Below, in pieces: positions 47,810-61,500 of a stretch of 64,000 bases of DNA. Each line of letters opens with the position of its first letter. Within the stretch, counting starts at the first letter, position 1. The position numbers and the translations under genes were made by a program. This DNA is from Ephydatia muelleri (Eukaryota > Porifera > Demospongiae > Spongillida > Spongillidae): contig JABACO010000151.1 in assembly GCA_013339895.1 (NCBI GenBank), positions 1 to 64,000 of the forward strand, in the 5' to 3' direction. Below the pieces are notes generated by a model. The model was not told where the DNA came from. It searched no databases and saw only the letters and a program-made list of their open reading frames with translations.

Positions 47810-48795
47810 ACTATGATGAGAATACACTATGATGGAAGTACACTATGATGGGAGTACACTATGATGGAAGTACACTATGATGGGAGTACACTATGATGGG
47901 AGTACACTATGATGGGAGTACACTATGATGGGAGTACACTATGATGGGAGTACACTATGATGGGAGTACACTATGATGGGAGTACACTATGATGGGAGTA
48001 CACTATGATGGGAGTACACTATGATGGGAGTACACTATGATGGGAGTACACTATGATGGGAGTACACTATGATGGGAGTACACTATGATGGGAGTACACT
48101 ATGATGGGAGTACACTATGATGGGAGTACACTATGATGGGAGTACACTATGATGGGAGTACACTATGATGGGAGTACACTATGATGGGAGTACACTATGA
48201 TGGGAGTACACTATGATGGAGTACACTATGATGGGAGTACACTATGATGGGAGTACACTATGATGGGAGTACACTATGATGGAAGTACACTATGATGGAT
48301 TACACTATGATGGAAGTACACTATGATGGAAGTACACTATGATGAGTACACTATGATGGGAGTACACTATGATGGAAGTACACTATGATGGGAGTACACT
48401 ATGATGGGAGTACACTATGATGGGAGTACACTATGAGGGAGTACACTATGATGGAAGTACACTATGATGGAAGTACACTATGATGGGAGTACACTATGAT
48501 GGAAGTACACTATGATGGGAGTACACTATGATGGGAGTACACTATGATGGAAGTACACTATGATGGGGGAGTACACTATGATGGAGTACACTATGATGGG
48601 AGTACACTATGATGGGAGTACACTATGATGGAAGTACACTATGATGGAAGTACACTATGATGGGAGTACACTATGATGGAAGTACACTATGATAGGAGTA
48701 CACTATGATGGGAGTACACTATGATGGAAGTACACTATGATGGAAGTACACTATGATGGGATGATGGGAGTACCTATGATGGGAGTACACTATGA
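47810..48795. repeat. 16-bp minisatellite, about 60 copies
   Basis: Head-to-tail agtacactatgatggg with A/G variants at two positions and a few 15-, 17- or 12-bp units. Variants cluster in the right half, while the left half is nearly uniform. Confidence 0.97.
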
Positions 48796-49529
48796 TATTC
48801 TTCTCCATACCAAGGAGCCATTTGAATTCAGCAAGAAATAGTAGTTGTGTCAAAACAGTCTGGAAGCCCTTCAGATGGACTACCAACTATCGAAACCTGC
48901 ATCAGCAAGATTCCATATAGGATTGATTGAGGATTGTGCCAACAACTTTCTCGTAGAGAATGTTTTTTATTTACTTGTTCTCAGATCAGGTCAATGAACT
49001 GTAGCTCAAGACATTTTGCTAAAGGTTTCAAAACATTGCATGGTACATGAACACGTATGCCTGTATTAATGAAATATGTAAATGAGAAAATGAATGGCAC
49101 CATGGAAGACAAATGAGCTCCAGTATGTGGATTTGTCTAGTTATCGTGTGTTTCACGTTAAGTTACCACATACACACATGTATATGTCAGTTTCACTAGC
49201 ACCTTTCACAGGACAAGCAAAAATGTCATGACACTTGTAAAATGTATGGCAAATTACAAATTCCGTACCTTATAACTTCACAACAGACAGTCAAATTTTC
49301 AATGTATAAAAGAGGACTCCAAAAATAGAGAAATGTGAAAACTTGAAAAACGAAGGACAAGCCCTATAATGTCGATAGTCTCCATATACATACAAAGTAA
49401 ATACATACACATGCCACTTTTTTACACTTCTGCATTGTCAATAAGGTTATCAAAGCTAGTTAATTTTGGTTACTCTACATTTTAATCCAAAAGACTCTTG
49501 TGTGTCACTTTCCTGTGCATAACATTTCT
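48796..49529. other. Intergenic, 3' flank of the adhesion GPCR
   Basis: AT-rich sequence with no recognised gene; it should contain the receptor 3' UTR. Confidence 0.6.
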
Positions 49530-52500
49530 TCATTCCAGATTTGAAGAAAGTTTAGCACCAGCATCCCGACCACTAGCAATGATCTGTGGAGGGACCTCAC
49601 TCTCCATCTCATTGTCCTCTTCAACAAGCCTTGATTTTGACCCTGCAGTTGCACTGTCAAATTCTAATGATTTCATCTCTACATAGGCGGCTGCAAACTT
49701 TTCCATGTCAGCTTCATTCTTGAGCACTGTGCTTGTAAAAGTTGTGGACTTGGTGTTAATATGACTGTTTGCTGTTGAGTGACCAGTCATTGAGGGGGCA
49801 AGCTTCTGCTTGCCAGCACGACCACATGTGAGGATGTTGAGCCATTCCTGCCTGATGTTCTGGTTTAGAACACACAAAAAAATAAAGATGAAAAATCCTT
49901 GGGTTGAGTTGAAGAGGATGAACAATATTTGGAAGGCAAAGGCTGCCTTTTTAACAGTGAATGCTGCAAAGATCCACGACAAACCAAAAAGAAGCATGAC
50001 ACCAGCCACACTTAGAAGTGTCTTGAAGATGGCTCTGTATTGTGCCTTATCCTCACCCTTGACACATTTCTGCATGGTGTGTTTGATCAGTACTCTTGCC
50101 ACAAGTACAAACATGACCATATTGAAGAGAAGGATAGCAAATATGGGACCCAAAAAGACTCCAAAGAACACAGGGAGATTGCTGATGAAGCAGCTGTGAA
50201 GATGTGGAGATGAGAGATGTTGTCAGTTGTCACAACCATACACATTTGTAACTCACTATCCACAGCCCCCTGATTTGCTCTCATCAATGTAAGTTAAGTA
50301 GTTGTGGCCAGTTCCAAGGGTTCCCAAAGCAACAACAACAAATACAATTGGGATGCCTGCAACCAAAAAAGAGAATGTGCACTATACAAGTAGGCATGGC
50401 TCAAGACTTACACCAAGTGATGACAGAGATGATGACTATTTGTCGGTTAGTGGTCTTACTAAACACAAGGATAAGCTTTTGGAACATGAGTACAGCTTCT
50501 GCTCCCATCCAGCAGACTGAGGCAATGGTGAAGTAGAGAATAAGAATGGACATGGCAGTGCACACGTATTTGTTCTCTGTGCGGTCAATCCCAACCAGGA
50601 AGACCAGCAGCATGCAGAAGAGGGCAGTACACAACTGGACGTGGAATTTGTTTGTATCTTTTTTGCGCTCTTTTCTAAAGACAGCATGAATAGATCCAGT
50701 GATTGACAGAACAACACACAACACTGAGCATAGTGCCTTACCTCAATCCACCAAGGGTCAAGATAGTGAGTATGAGACCTGCCATGGACAGCACAGCTCC
50801 TGCAATGCTCAATCCCTTCAGTGAGTCATTGGAACAAGTGCGGTGCACACGAGCATCAATATTCTGTAAATCAAGGCCACCTGTGAAATTACAATTTGAC
50901 AGACTCAATAGATATCGATCCTTACCACCAATAGTCCAAAGTTCGTTAGATGGGTGCAAAGGCATTTGATCACGCCACTTCCATCATCCACAGTGGTGCA
51001 CCCATTGGATGACCAGTTACCTTTGCCACCTGAACAAGGAAAAAAAACAAAAAAAAAACATCAAAAGGCCATGTGCACTAAATTGTCATGTGACCTTACC
51101 ATTTAGTGCAAAGTCCCAGAAAACACAAGTGACATTGAAGCAGCGACAGTTGGGTACTTGGCAAGCTGAGGCATTGTTACAGCTATGAACACCCCATTGG
51201 CCAATAGCAGACAGATTCTACAAGAGAACCAAGAAACCAAGCTAGTGCAACCATAACACGTAGATTCAGAAAAGCGACACGGCTGTGTCTACAATGAGTG
51301 AGCATTATAGTTATGTACTGCCATTCGTTTTTTCATTCACTCTTCTCACGTTATGTAAATGTAAGAACGACCCTGCTCCATTGCTTTACTAACCACCTGA
51401 TACACCTCTAAATTATTTTCTAAAAAAACACGAAACTATGCATGATGTGATTTACTTGTCTATTGGGTTGGCTTAATACCAATCTCGTAGCATAATGCTA
51501 TCTAACTGTAGCTTGCTTCACAGCCTGTATGGCTGCATAAACGCGTGACCCTGTGATCCGCCTCCACTAAAAGGTAATAGTTTCGCGTTCACAGTTGTAT
51601 ACGTTTTAGCATTGCCACTGTGTTCAGTATCTCCAGGGACAAAACTGGTTTATAATGGAATTTATTTAGAAGTTCAAGCATGTATTTTGCTGCTAAGCCG
51701 TACCCGGGTGCACACAGGACAGTTGCTCACGGGATCTCTCGTACCCAGGTGCTCATGGGACCTCTCGTACCCAGGTGCTCATGGGATCTCTCGTACCCAG
51801 GTGCTCATGGGACCTCTCGTACCCAGGTGCTCATGAGACCTCTCGTACCCAGGTGCTCATGGGATCTCTCGTACCCAGGTGCTCATGGGAACTCTCGTAC
51901 TCAGGTGCTCATGGGATCTCTCGTACCCAGGTGCTCACGGGACCTCTCATACCCAGGTGCTCATGGGATCTCTCGTACCCAGGTGCTCATGGGATCTCTC
52001 GTACCCAGGTGCTCATACCTCTTGTACCCAGGTGCTCATGGGACCTCTCGTACCCAGGTGCTCATGGGATCTCTCGTACCCAGGTGCTCATGGGATCTCT
52101 CGTACCCAGGTGCTCACGGGATCTCTCGTACCCAGGTGCTCATGGGACCTCTCGTACCCAGGTGCTCATGGGACCTCTCCATATGCAATACTGACATTCT
52201 TTCACAACTTACAGTGGCTTCACTACCACCCAGAGATGGGACAGGGAACAGGGGGAGGGTCACCTCCACAGGAGCAGCAAGCACAGATGTGTTTACACCA
52301 ACGATAGTGGCTGAAATCACTGCAGAGCCGATGGTCACATTGGTTGTATTGAACACTCCTATTCCTACGCCATCATGAACGGTGATATTGCTGCTATTAG
52401 TAGCCAGAGGGAAGAGGACAGAAGTGTTGTAGAAAATGAAGAAGGTTCCTGCTTGTTTGGTATCGCGATTGTTGTAGGCAGCTCCAGGAATCTTAAGAGA

Positions 52501-55500
52501 AGGACCAGAGATGTTTCCAGATTGTGCAAACTTTGAATTTCCTGAAATTTCCAGAGTGTTATTATGAGATTAAAGTAAATACACTAGTAAGACCACCTTG
52601 CCTAGTGCAGAAGTGAAACCCGTCCCAGCGCTCCTAAGGATAGTTGTGTCATTCTAAAGATGAGGGGAAGAAGTTAGAGTAGACTCAAAGCAGAATAACA
52701 CACCTACCTTAATTCCAGCAATTTGTACAAATGGTTGCGTTAAAGCCATGTTGGTAAAGTTTCGATTTTCAACCAAGTTTTGCAAAAGACTTTCAGCTGC
52801 GTTTACAATCCTGCAAAAGAAGTTTTAGAACGCAGACCACCATTGTTTGTGGCAAAAATTACGTGGAAGATGTATTCTTGAGTGCAGTAGGTGGCCAACT
52901 TGATATTCCATTGAGAATATGTACAGTACTGTTAACCAACTGTAGAATAAATAACAACACATGATATGAAGCTGTAATGATAGTTTGTACAACCAGGGGA
53001 TATACCATTCCATTTACATATAAGATGCACCAAGTATAAGTTGCCAAAATTGCATATTCAAGTTTATATTAATGCAATGCAACTTAGCAATGTCACAAAG
53101 TCTTCAGACTTTCATATTGTACTAACCATACTATTTACAACATTGTTGTGGGAATTAATTTACTGAAATTGTTAATTAGCCAAAATTCTCATTTTTCTTT
53201 CAGATCAATCAACTTCTTAACCAACAAGTGTGTTGGTAAGTCCCGCCCACCTTTGTATTATCTGAAAGGTTAGTGTTGTTTAAGAGTGACACAGCTAATG
53301 TCAGGACGAATGCAACAGCTGCCACATTGTTTGTTGTCTGGTCATTGGTATTGGAGCTGGTTACAATGTTAGTTAATTGACTAACTGTTTGAACAACACT
53401 GCCTGCAGTCAGTTGCTGGTGTATTAGAGAATAGCAGTGGCAATTAGTACAATAGCAACAGGGACCATTTGCTTACAGCTCCACAGTCTGGATCCCCTAT
53501 GAGCCTGAAGTTGTATGTTACCGTGGTGACACACCCAGGACCCACAGTTAGGCTCCAAAGATGAGCACCTCCACAGCTACGTGAGGCCACTGCATAGGGG
53601 GATTCCCCCTGTCCCATTTTGAGGCAATTGGTTCCATTCATGAGGAGTAAAGTATTGTAGGTACAGTTTGTGGTAACTGGTGGTGCATTCACAGCTGTCT
53701 CTGGCCATGTGTATGTCCCAATGGGATTGGTCTCATTCATATAGTCACAAAATCCACTCTCTGTGGAGGACACACATACATGCATGGAACACTAGGCTGC
53801 TGAGTAGCTAATTCACCTGATTTGTTTACAGAGCTCTGGATTAAACTGTACACAGAGTTCAGGTTGGCAGATGCAAGGAGAGATATAGCTGGAGTATTGG
53901 AGTTGTAGTTTGTGAGCATACATTCAATCCTTTGATTCATGTCTGGGCTGCAGAGATAAAGCATTACACTTGTATGAACATAGTGTCCACATCGATGTAC
54001 TAAAGCTCTGTACCTTGGTACAAAGGAACAGTTGACAGTTTGCTGACCATCCAAGTTACTACCAAGTCCATAGAGCACCTGATAAATGCAATAGGATCAC
54101 ACACCAGAGGCACATGATCACACACCAGAGTCACATGATCACATACCAGAGGCACATGATCACACACCAGAGGCACATGATCACACACCAGAGGCACATG
54201 ATCCCACACCAGAGGCACATGATCCCACACCAGAGGCACATGATCACACACCAGAGGCACATGATCCCACACCAGAGGCACATGATCACACACCAGAGGC
54301 ACATGATCACACACCAGAGGCACATGATCACACACCAGAGGCACATGATCCCACACCAGAGGCACATGATCACACACCAGAGGCACATGATCACACACCA
54401 GAGGCACATGATCACACACCAGAGGCACATGATCACACACCAGAGGCACATGATCACACACCAGAGGCACATGATCACACACCAGAGGCACATGATCACA
54501 CACCACAGGCACATGATCACACACCAGAGGCACATGATAACACACCAGAGGCACATGATCACACACCAGAGGCACATGATCACACACCAGAGGCACATGA
54601 TCACACACCATGGGCACACAAACCTGTGTTTCGACATATCGCAGTACAAAGTCACCAGAGGGCACCCCCAGAGTAGATTGCAGTTGCTGTGCAGTAGAAA
54701 ACCTCAGGTAGGCAATGGAAGACATTCCACTGGGAGCTATATAAGTGTGTGTGCATAGAAGGCATAATGCTTGCACCCACTGGCACCTGCATGGCCCAAC
54801 CTTGGAGTGTGATGGACACTTTGGCTAAGCTGGTAGTGTTCTTATTAGTAGCCACACACTCATAGACTCCAGCTGCTCCTTGGCCGAGTCCTATCGTCAC
54901 ATTGCGGTCATGTAGGGTGCTTAAAGTGGCTGATGTGGAGGTGCCAGGGTAAGAGTACAGGCCCCCAGGTATGCTGGCTGCAAGATTGCTAACACCTTGA
55001 ACTTAAAGGGGGGAAATGGGAAGGGTAATATTGATGAGAGAGAGGAATAAAGATGGGAAGGAGTGTAAGAGGTCATGACGCCAATGGGATCAGCCAATCT
55101 TACCTGGTTTGCTCAAAGAGTCCACCCACATGACTGTACCACTGCAGTCCCTACCATAGGAATCAAATGGCCCACTGGAGTTGCAAGAGAGGCCAAACTC
55201 TCTGTTGGTAGTTCCAATGTAACTGGCAGTGATGTCCATACCACTACCAAGGGCAACTCCACTGCCAGTGTAGGCCACTGCTCTTCCAAAAATGTATCCA
55301 TTTTGGATTGGTGTGATGAACAGACTGGGAAAGATGGCTGGACAGGGGGGTGGGGTGAGGTGGGAGGAAGGAGGAAAGGAGGCAGTCCTTTCACACAGGG
55401 CACACACTCAGAACCCAATGCCCCAGAACATACGCAGGCAACGTGTTCTCATGCTGTCTGGCACAGAGCAAAGATCACTACACGTCACAGGATTTGTGTT

Positions 55501-58500
55501 CTGCAGTGTGATAGAGACACATTAAAGTGTAACCTGAACCTTTCTCCCTCCAACTCTCCCACACTACTCACCACGCGAACTCCATAGATTCCCAGGTGGT
55601 CACAGGTGCAACTGATGGTGTCATTATTCTTTTCGACTTCAGCCACCTGGCAGCCGTCTTCTATCCAGCTGCTTACCTTGGGATCCCAGGATACACACAC
55701 AGGCAGGGCATAATTCTGAAATGAACCAAGATGCAAAGATCTCAGTCACATTTCACTACACCATAGTAATAACTATTATGTTCCCGTGGTTTTAAGCTTC
55801 CCCCCCCCCCCCCCCCCACCCATGCAGCTAGACAACTACCAATGCATGGTACTCAACTGGATTTCCCAATCGCAGTGTAATGGTTATATTGGCATCAAGA
55901 GAGCCATTTACTCCATCAATAAATGCTCCCAGGATGGTTGAAGCAACCTTGAAGTTACTTGTTTTATTTTCAACGAAGGAGTAAAATGTAGGTGCCATTG
56001 CAGTGAAAACCACTCTGACCAAACTGTTGGGGCTCATTAAATTCCTAATAGCACCAGGTGGTATGTAAATCGAGATATTGTCTTCATGTGTGTATGTATG
56101 TGTGGATGTGTGCATGGATGTGTGCATGTGTGCATGTGTGAATGTGTGTGCATGCATGAGTATATGGGCGTATGTGTACATGTGTGTAGGTGCATATGTG
56201 TGCACATGCATATGTATGTGTACATGTGTGCATGTGCATTTGTATGTGTGCATGTGCGCATGTGCATGCAATTCGACATGAATGGGATGAAATCAGTTAT
56301 GACAATGCATACACACTGTAGTACCTTGAAATCCCATCACTGTAGATCCCACTTGAAGATCCACCTTAAAAACAATGAGAAAAGTTCACGAAGATGTTGC
56401 TTCCTCTCATTACGTACACAAAGCCTCACCATTGTAGCAATCATTGACACATTGACTGTATTAATAGTTCCAACATAGTCAGCCTTGGTAAGGATGGTGA
56501 CAATGTTTGTAACCAGGCTAGAAATATAATATGGTTTACTCAAATCGAAAGTATGGTTAGTTGGTCGGCAACATTACTTTGTTGAGCTGTTGCGCAGTGG
56601 CCAATCCCACATGGTAGCCAGAACATGGACCATGTTCTCAACAGACTAAAGGGAGATGCTATTTCATTGCAATAATGGAGGAGGTGAAAGCGCTCACCAA
56701 TTCCCTGAAGTCGACCTGGGAGCGTGCAATCCTCGTGAATATGATTGAAATTAGCTCTACATTCTGGTCAGTCTGGTCCTCACTGGTAGCAGAGGCTAGA
56801 GTGCTATTTAGTTTACTGGTCACCATGGCAATATTGGCATTAGTTACCAGCACCTGTCATGTAACAACACATAGTGGTTTCACATGTCCATCTGGATGAT
56901 GGTGACACAAAACTCACTGTACTCAGATATAGGAGGTTGGATTGCACCAGTGTCAGGCACTGGGTGAGATCAACCTGATCCCAGAGACCATACGCATTGC
57001 ACCGTCTCATGGCCATGCCTCTTGAACCATCCACACCTCCATAAGTACACGATCGGTTCACCATTACATCAGCAGGCGTGATGTCCCACGAGTAGCTACC
57101 TCTGATAGAAGATGTGCCATTTGATGGGCAATGAACTACAGAGGTAAAGGTAATGAATGGTAGTGAGGGGTGGAAATGAGAGTTGTAGGTTGGGGCAAGG
57201 AAATGGAGAGAGGGAGGGGAGAGAGGGAGGGAGAGAAGGAGGGAAGAGGGAAGGGAGAGAGGGAGGGAAGAGAGGGAAGGGAAAGGAAGGAGAGAGAGGA
57301 GAGAGGGAGTAGGGAAGACATTGGAGAGGGGGAATGAGGGATGGGAGAGAGGGAGGATAGAGAGGGAGAGGAGAGGGGAGAGAGTGGGAGGGTACATCTC
57401 AGCTGACAGGATGCACATCAGATGGCTTTGTGTGCACATGTGGGGTGATCAATACACAATACTCCATACCCAGTCATAGTGAACACCCTGACATGGCACC
57501 TTACCACTCATAATGGACACCTGACATGGCACCTTACCCCTCATAATGAACACTTGACATGGCACCTTACCCCTCATAATGAACACCTGACATGGCACCT
57601 TACCCCTCATAATGGACACCTGACATGGCACCTTACCCCTCATAATGAACACCTGGCATCTCCTACCTTCACAGTGAATGCCCACATCACCACTATGAGT
57701 GCAGTAGTTGATGCCGGTAACGGAATACATGATTTGAGTGTGCTCTCGGTCCCAGAACAAGCCACATCGTTCAGAAATATGGGACCACTCCCAGCAGGAA
57801 CTGGTACAACCCTTGCATCTGACAAGGATTGTAGGTAAAGACTAAGGTCTCTTCCATAGAGGGTATCTTTATCTCACCAGTTATATTGCTACTGGGGAAG
57901 TACTGTCTGCATACCACGTGAGCACTGACAGATGTGAAATCTATTTGGCGTGCACACACTGTGCCCCAAGCTTTATTGAAGCAAACCTCCACTCTACCCT
58001 CTCGCACACTGGGACCATCGTTCAGCCTGATATCTCCATCAGAACAGATGGCTCCAGCAGTACTAGCTGGATCTGCCCATGTGACAGTAACATGTAAATA
58101 ATGCCTATAAAATTCGATGTGTGGATTTACCTTGGCACACAACACCAAAAAAAAGGCTACATGTACCAGTGTTGACTGAGCATTGAGATGCATTCAGTCC
58201 ACTTCCCGTGCAAACAAATGTTGGTACAGGCTGCAAATCTGAAAATGACCTGGTGTTTGGTACAGCACCTGGACCAACAGAACTTTATGCCATGCGTTAC
58301 ATGTGCACATCACATCCTCTACCATAGGGGGAGAACCCTAGTTGACTGCACACAGCAGATGCAGCACTGTTGTTCCACAGACTGTTGCATACAGAGCCAT
58401 AACTTCCACTCACACACATCTCCACTCGACCTCTGCTCAGGTACATGTTGGTGTAGTCGAATGGAGTCGTTTGGGTGAGTCCGAGATAGAAGTTCTGAGC

Positions 58501-61500
58501 TGATCCGGCTGGTATTAACCTCACATCTCCATCTCTGCATGGGGCTACAGAGGAGACAGCACTAGTCACCAATCAATCCAGTGAGATATGTGAAGCATAC
58601 ATGTACACCTGATCATCCATCGCTTCAAACATTTAACTCAGGCAAGGTTTGAAATTAGACCTCCCTTCTATTATTAGCTTGCCTCACCACCCCATACACA
58701 GTTTTACCCTCCCCTACCTCCACACTTCACACCAGCATCATGAGAATGGTCACAGCTGGTGGCTGCAATGGGGTTGTGGGGACACTGCAGGAGAGACTGC
58801 TCTGACCCAGTGCAGGTGACACTACTCAGGAGAACCAAGGATCCATTGGTGCCCTGTCCATATGGAGCTCGCTGCAATGGCTGTGCATCTGAAGAGAAGA
58901 GACAAACACAAACTCAACACACAGCGCTCTCACAAAGGAGTACAGGTACATGCAAAGACTCTGATGGAGGCACAGGCAATATGACTCACAAGAGAGGTTT
59001 GAGGGTATACCCAGCTTATAGCATGCCACCATGGCATCATATGGTGTCCATCTGTCATCACATATGGTGCCATAGTAGCCTCCATAGCAAATCTCCACCC
59101 TACCCTCTCTGGCACCAGCCACTGCAGTGGAACCATTGGCTAGCCTCAGGTCTCCATCCATGCAAGCTACAGTGATCAGAGGAGGAGGATATGCTTACAA
59201 CAAGAAGGTGTGGGATGCTTTGGGCACTCCTCACCACAGCCCAATCTTCCATTACTAGTGTAGCCAACTTGACATGTGCACATGAATGAACCAATCGTGT
59301 TCATGCAAATTGCACGGCTGTCACATACAGCCCTGTTTGTTGCACATTCATCAATATCTGGAATAGTTAGATGAGTCATCAATATATGTACCAAAGGGGT
59401 GTGGCTTAGTAAACAAAATGAGACCATACCAGTGCAGTTCCTGCCATTGCCAGAGAAGCCTTGCTTGCAGGTACAGGTGTAGCTACCCACAGTGTTTGAA
59501 CAGGTGGCATTGGATGAGCAGTTGGATAGGGAGACTGCACACTCATCAATATCTGAGGAGGGCAGGAGGACATAACAGCAGCCAGTACTTAAAGACTTAC
59601 CAATGCAGGTCACATTATTGGCTACAGGACCATAGGATTGGTACCCTGATTGACAGCTGCAGCTGTAGCCACACACCAAGTTAGTGCAAGTGCCTGGTCC
59701 ACAGGGGTTTGTCAGATTGCACTCATTGACATCTACCGAGGGAAGCAGACATAGGGGTGAGGAGATGTACAAGGATGGCAAGGACACCAGGTGAGTAGAT
59801 GATGGCTTACCATTGCATGTGGTTCTTCCATCACCCACACACCCTGGCTTGCAGATGCACGTATAGGAGCCATCTGTGTTCATGCAGTTGGCATTCTGAT
59901 TGCACGAGAACAACCCAAGCGCACACTCATTGACATCTGTTGCATGGGGGGGGGGGGGGGGAAGAGTTAGAAGGGAAACACAAATCAAGCAACTGTTAAA
60001 AATTTAAAGTACATGTTCTGCGTTGACAATGAGGTCTATGGATCATAAGGTGAAGTCTGTGCAGGTCTATGATAATGTAGCAAGTTCTATGGTGCTGCGA
60101 ATAAGTGTGTGACAGTGTAGTGAGATAGTGAGATCTATGGTGGTCTACATTGGTATAATGAAGGACTTCTGTGATCGTAGAGTGAAGACATCTGTGATGG
60201 TGTAGTGATGTCTGAGGTGGTAAAACGTCAGTGGCGGTGTAGGGAGGTCTATGCTGGCATGGAGAAACTTGTGAATGGTTTAGTGATCTCTATTGTGGTA
60301 CGATGACATTTGTGATGCTATGGTGGTCTGTGATGGCATGGTTACGAGGGATTTAGGTCATGCGCCAATGGCATGTCAATAGGTTTGGTGAGGTACGTAT
60401 GACACTGTGTTGCCCATACCTTGACACTGTATGCCAACATCGCTTGTGTGGTCACAGGTGGTAAGCCCGGGTGCATTGGTGAATGGACACTGCAGCAGCT
60501 GTTGCTCCATTTCCGTGCAAACAGGTTGGGCCAGAAAGATGGGTCCAGTTCCACTTCCGAAAACTGCACCTGTGATGGCTGACCCTACAGGTACAAAACG
60601 AAACTAGTAATATCAAAGATGACAAATCAATTTTACACAACGATAATAGTTTTGATCACTTATCATTCTTGCCTCCTAACACGACCTGTTGCCATAGAAA
60701 TAATCATTTTGTATAATCATGGCATTTATTTATTTATGTATTGTATTCCAAACTCATCAAACATGGCATAAGATATGCTCTGCTCACCATTAAATTCATA
60801 ATAACTTTAGTTGGTGTCCTTTAATTAACATTAATAATGACCTAAAGTAGTGCGCTTACTGACCTGCTGCATTGACTCTGATGTTGGGGTTAGAAGCATT
60901 AAGTTGCCTGCACACCACTGCTGCTTCTCGTGAGGTGACCTGCTTACTGCACATTGTTCCCCAGGCATTATTTATACAGACTTCAAACCGTCCATTGATT
61001 TGGGACGTCCCATTCACCAGTCGGATGTCTCCGTGGGTACAGTTCCCTGCCCTGGCTACATCACTCAGCTGGCACACCACACTGGCAGCCAGACTGCAGG
61101 AGGTGGAAGGTGGTCCAGGCACCATTAGGCAAGCCGACAGTGAGGGCTCTGTAGCATTGCATACAAAGCCAGAGATTGAGGTTATGTAATTGGTAGTGCC
61201 TCCCAAGATGCCCTTGTCTACAGTGATGGCTCCTGTAAAGGCCAGAACACACTCACAATGCATCTCACATGATTCATTTTCTATTACCATAGGGTGAGTA
61301 GCCCAATTGCTGACAAGCGACCGACGCTTCAGTGTTGTCCCAGCGGTCTGCACAGATGGTGACATACTGGCCCCTTCTGCACACCTCCACCACACCTCCC
61401 TTCAGGGTGCCCTTGTCGTACAGGGACATAAAGCTGGAGAAGGAGGTGAGGCCAAGGTAGTATCTGTCCCCTGAGCCCAGGGTCAGCCTGATATCATTCT

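Noticed and set aside
47810-48795. Possible CRISPR-like array
   Set aside because: Units are contiguous 16-mers without spacers, in a eukaryotic genome.
54114-54758. Frames rich in HMITHQR or VPLVCDH
   Set aside because: Products of the 21-bp intronic minisatellite; one extends into a real exon but the repeat part follows a clear donor.
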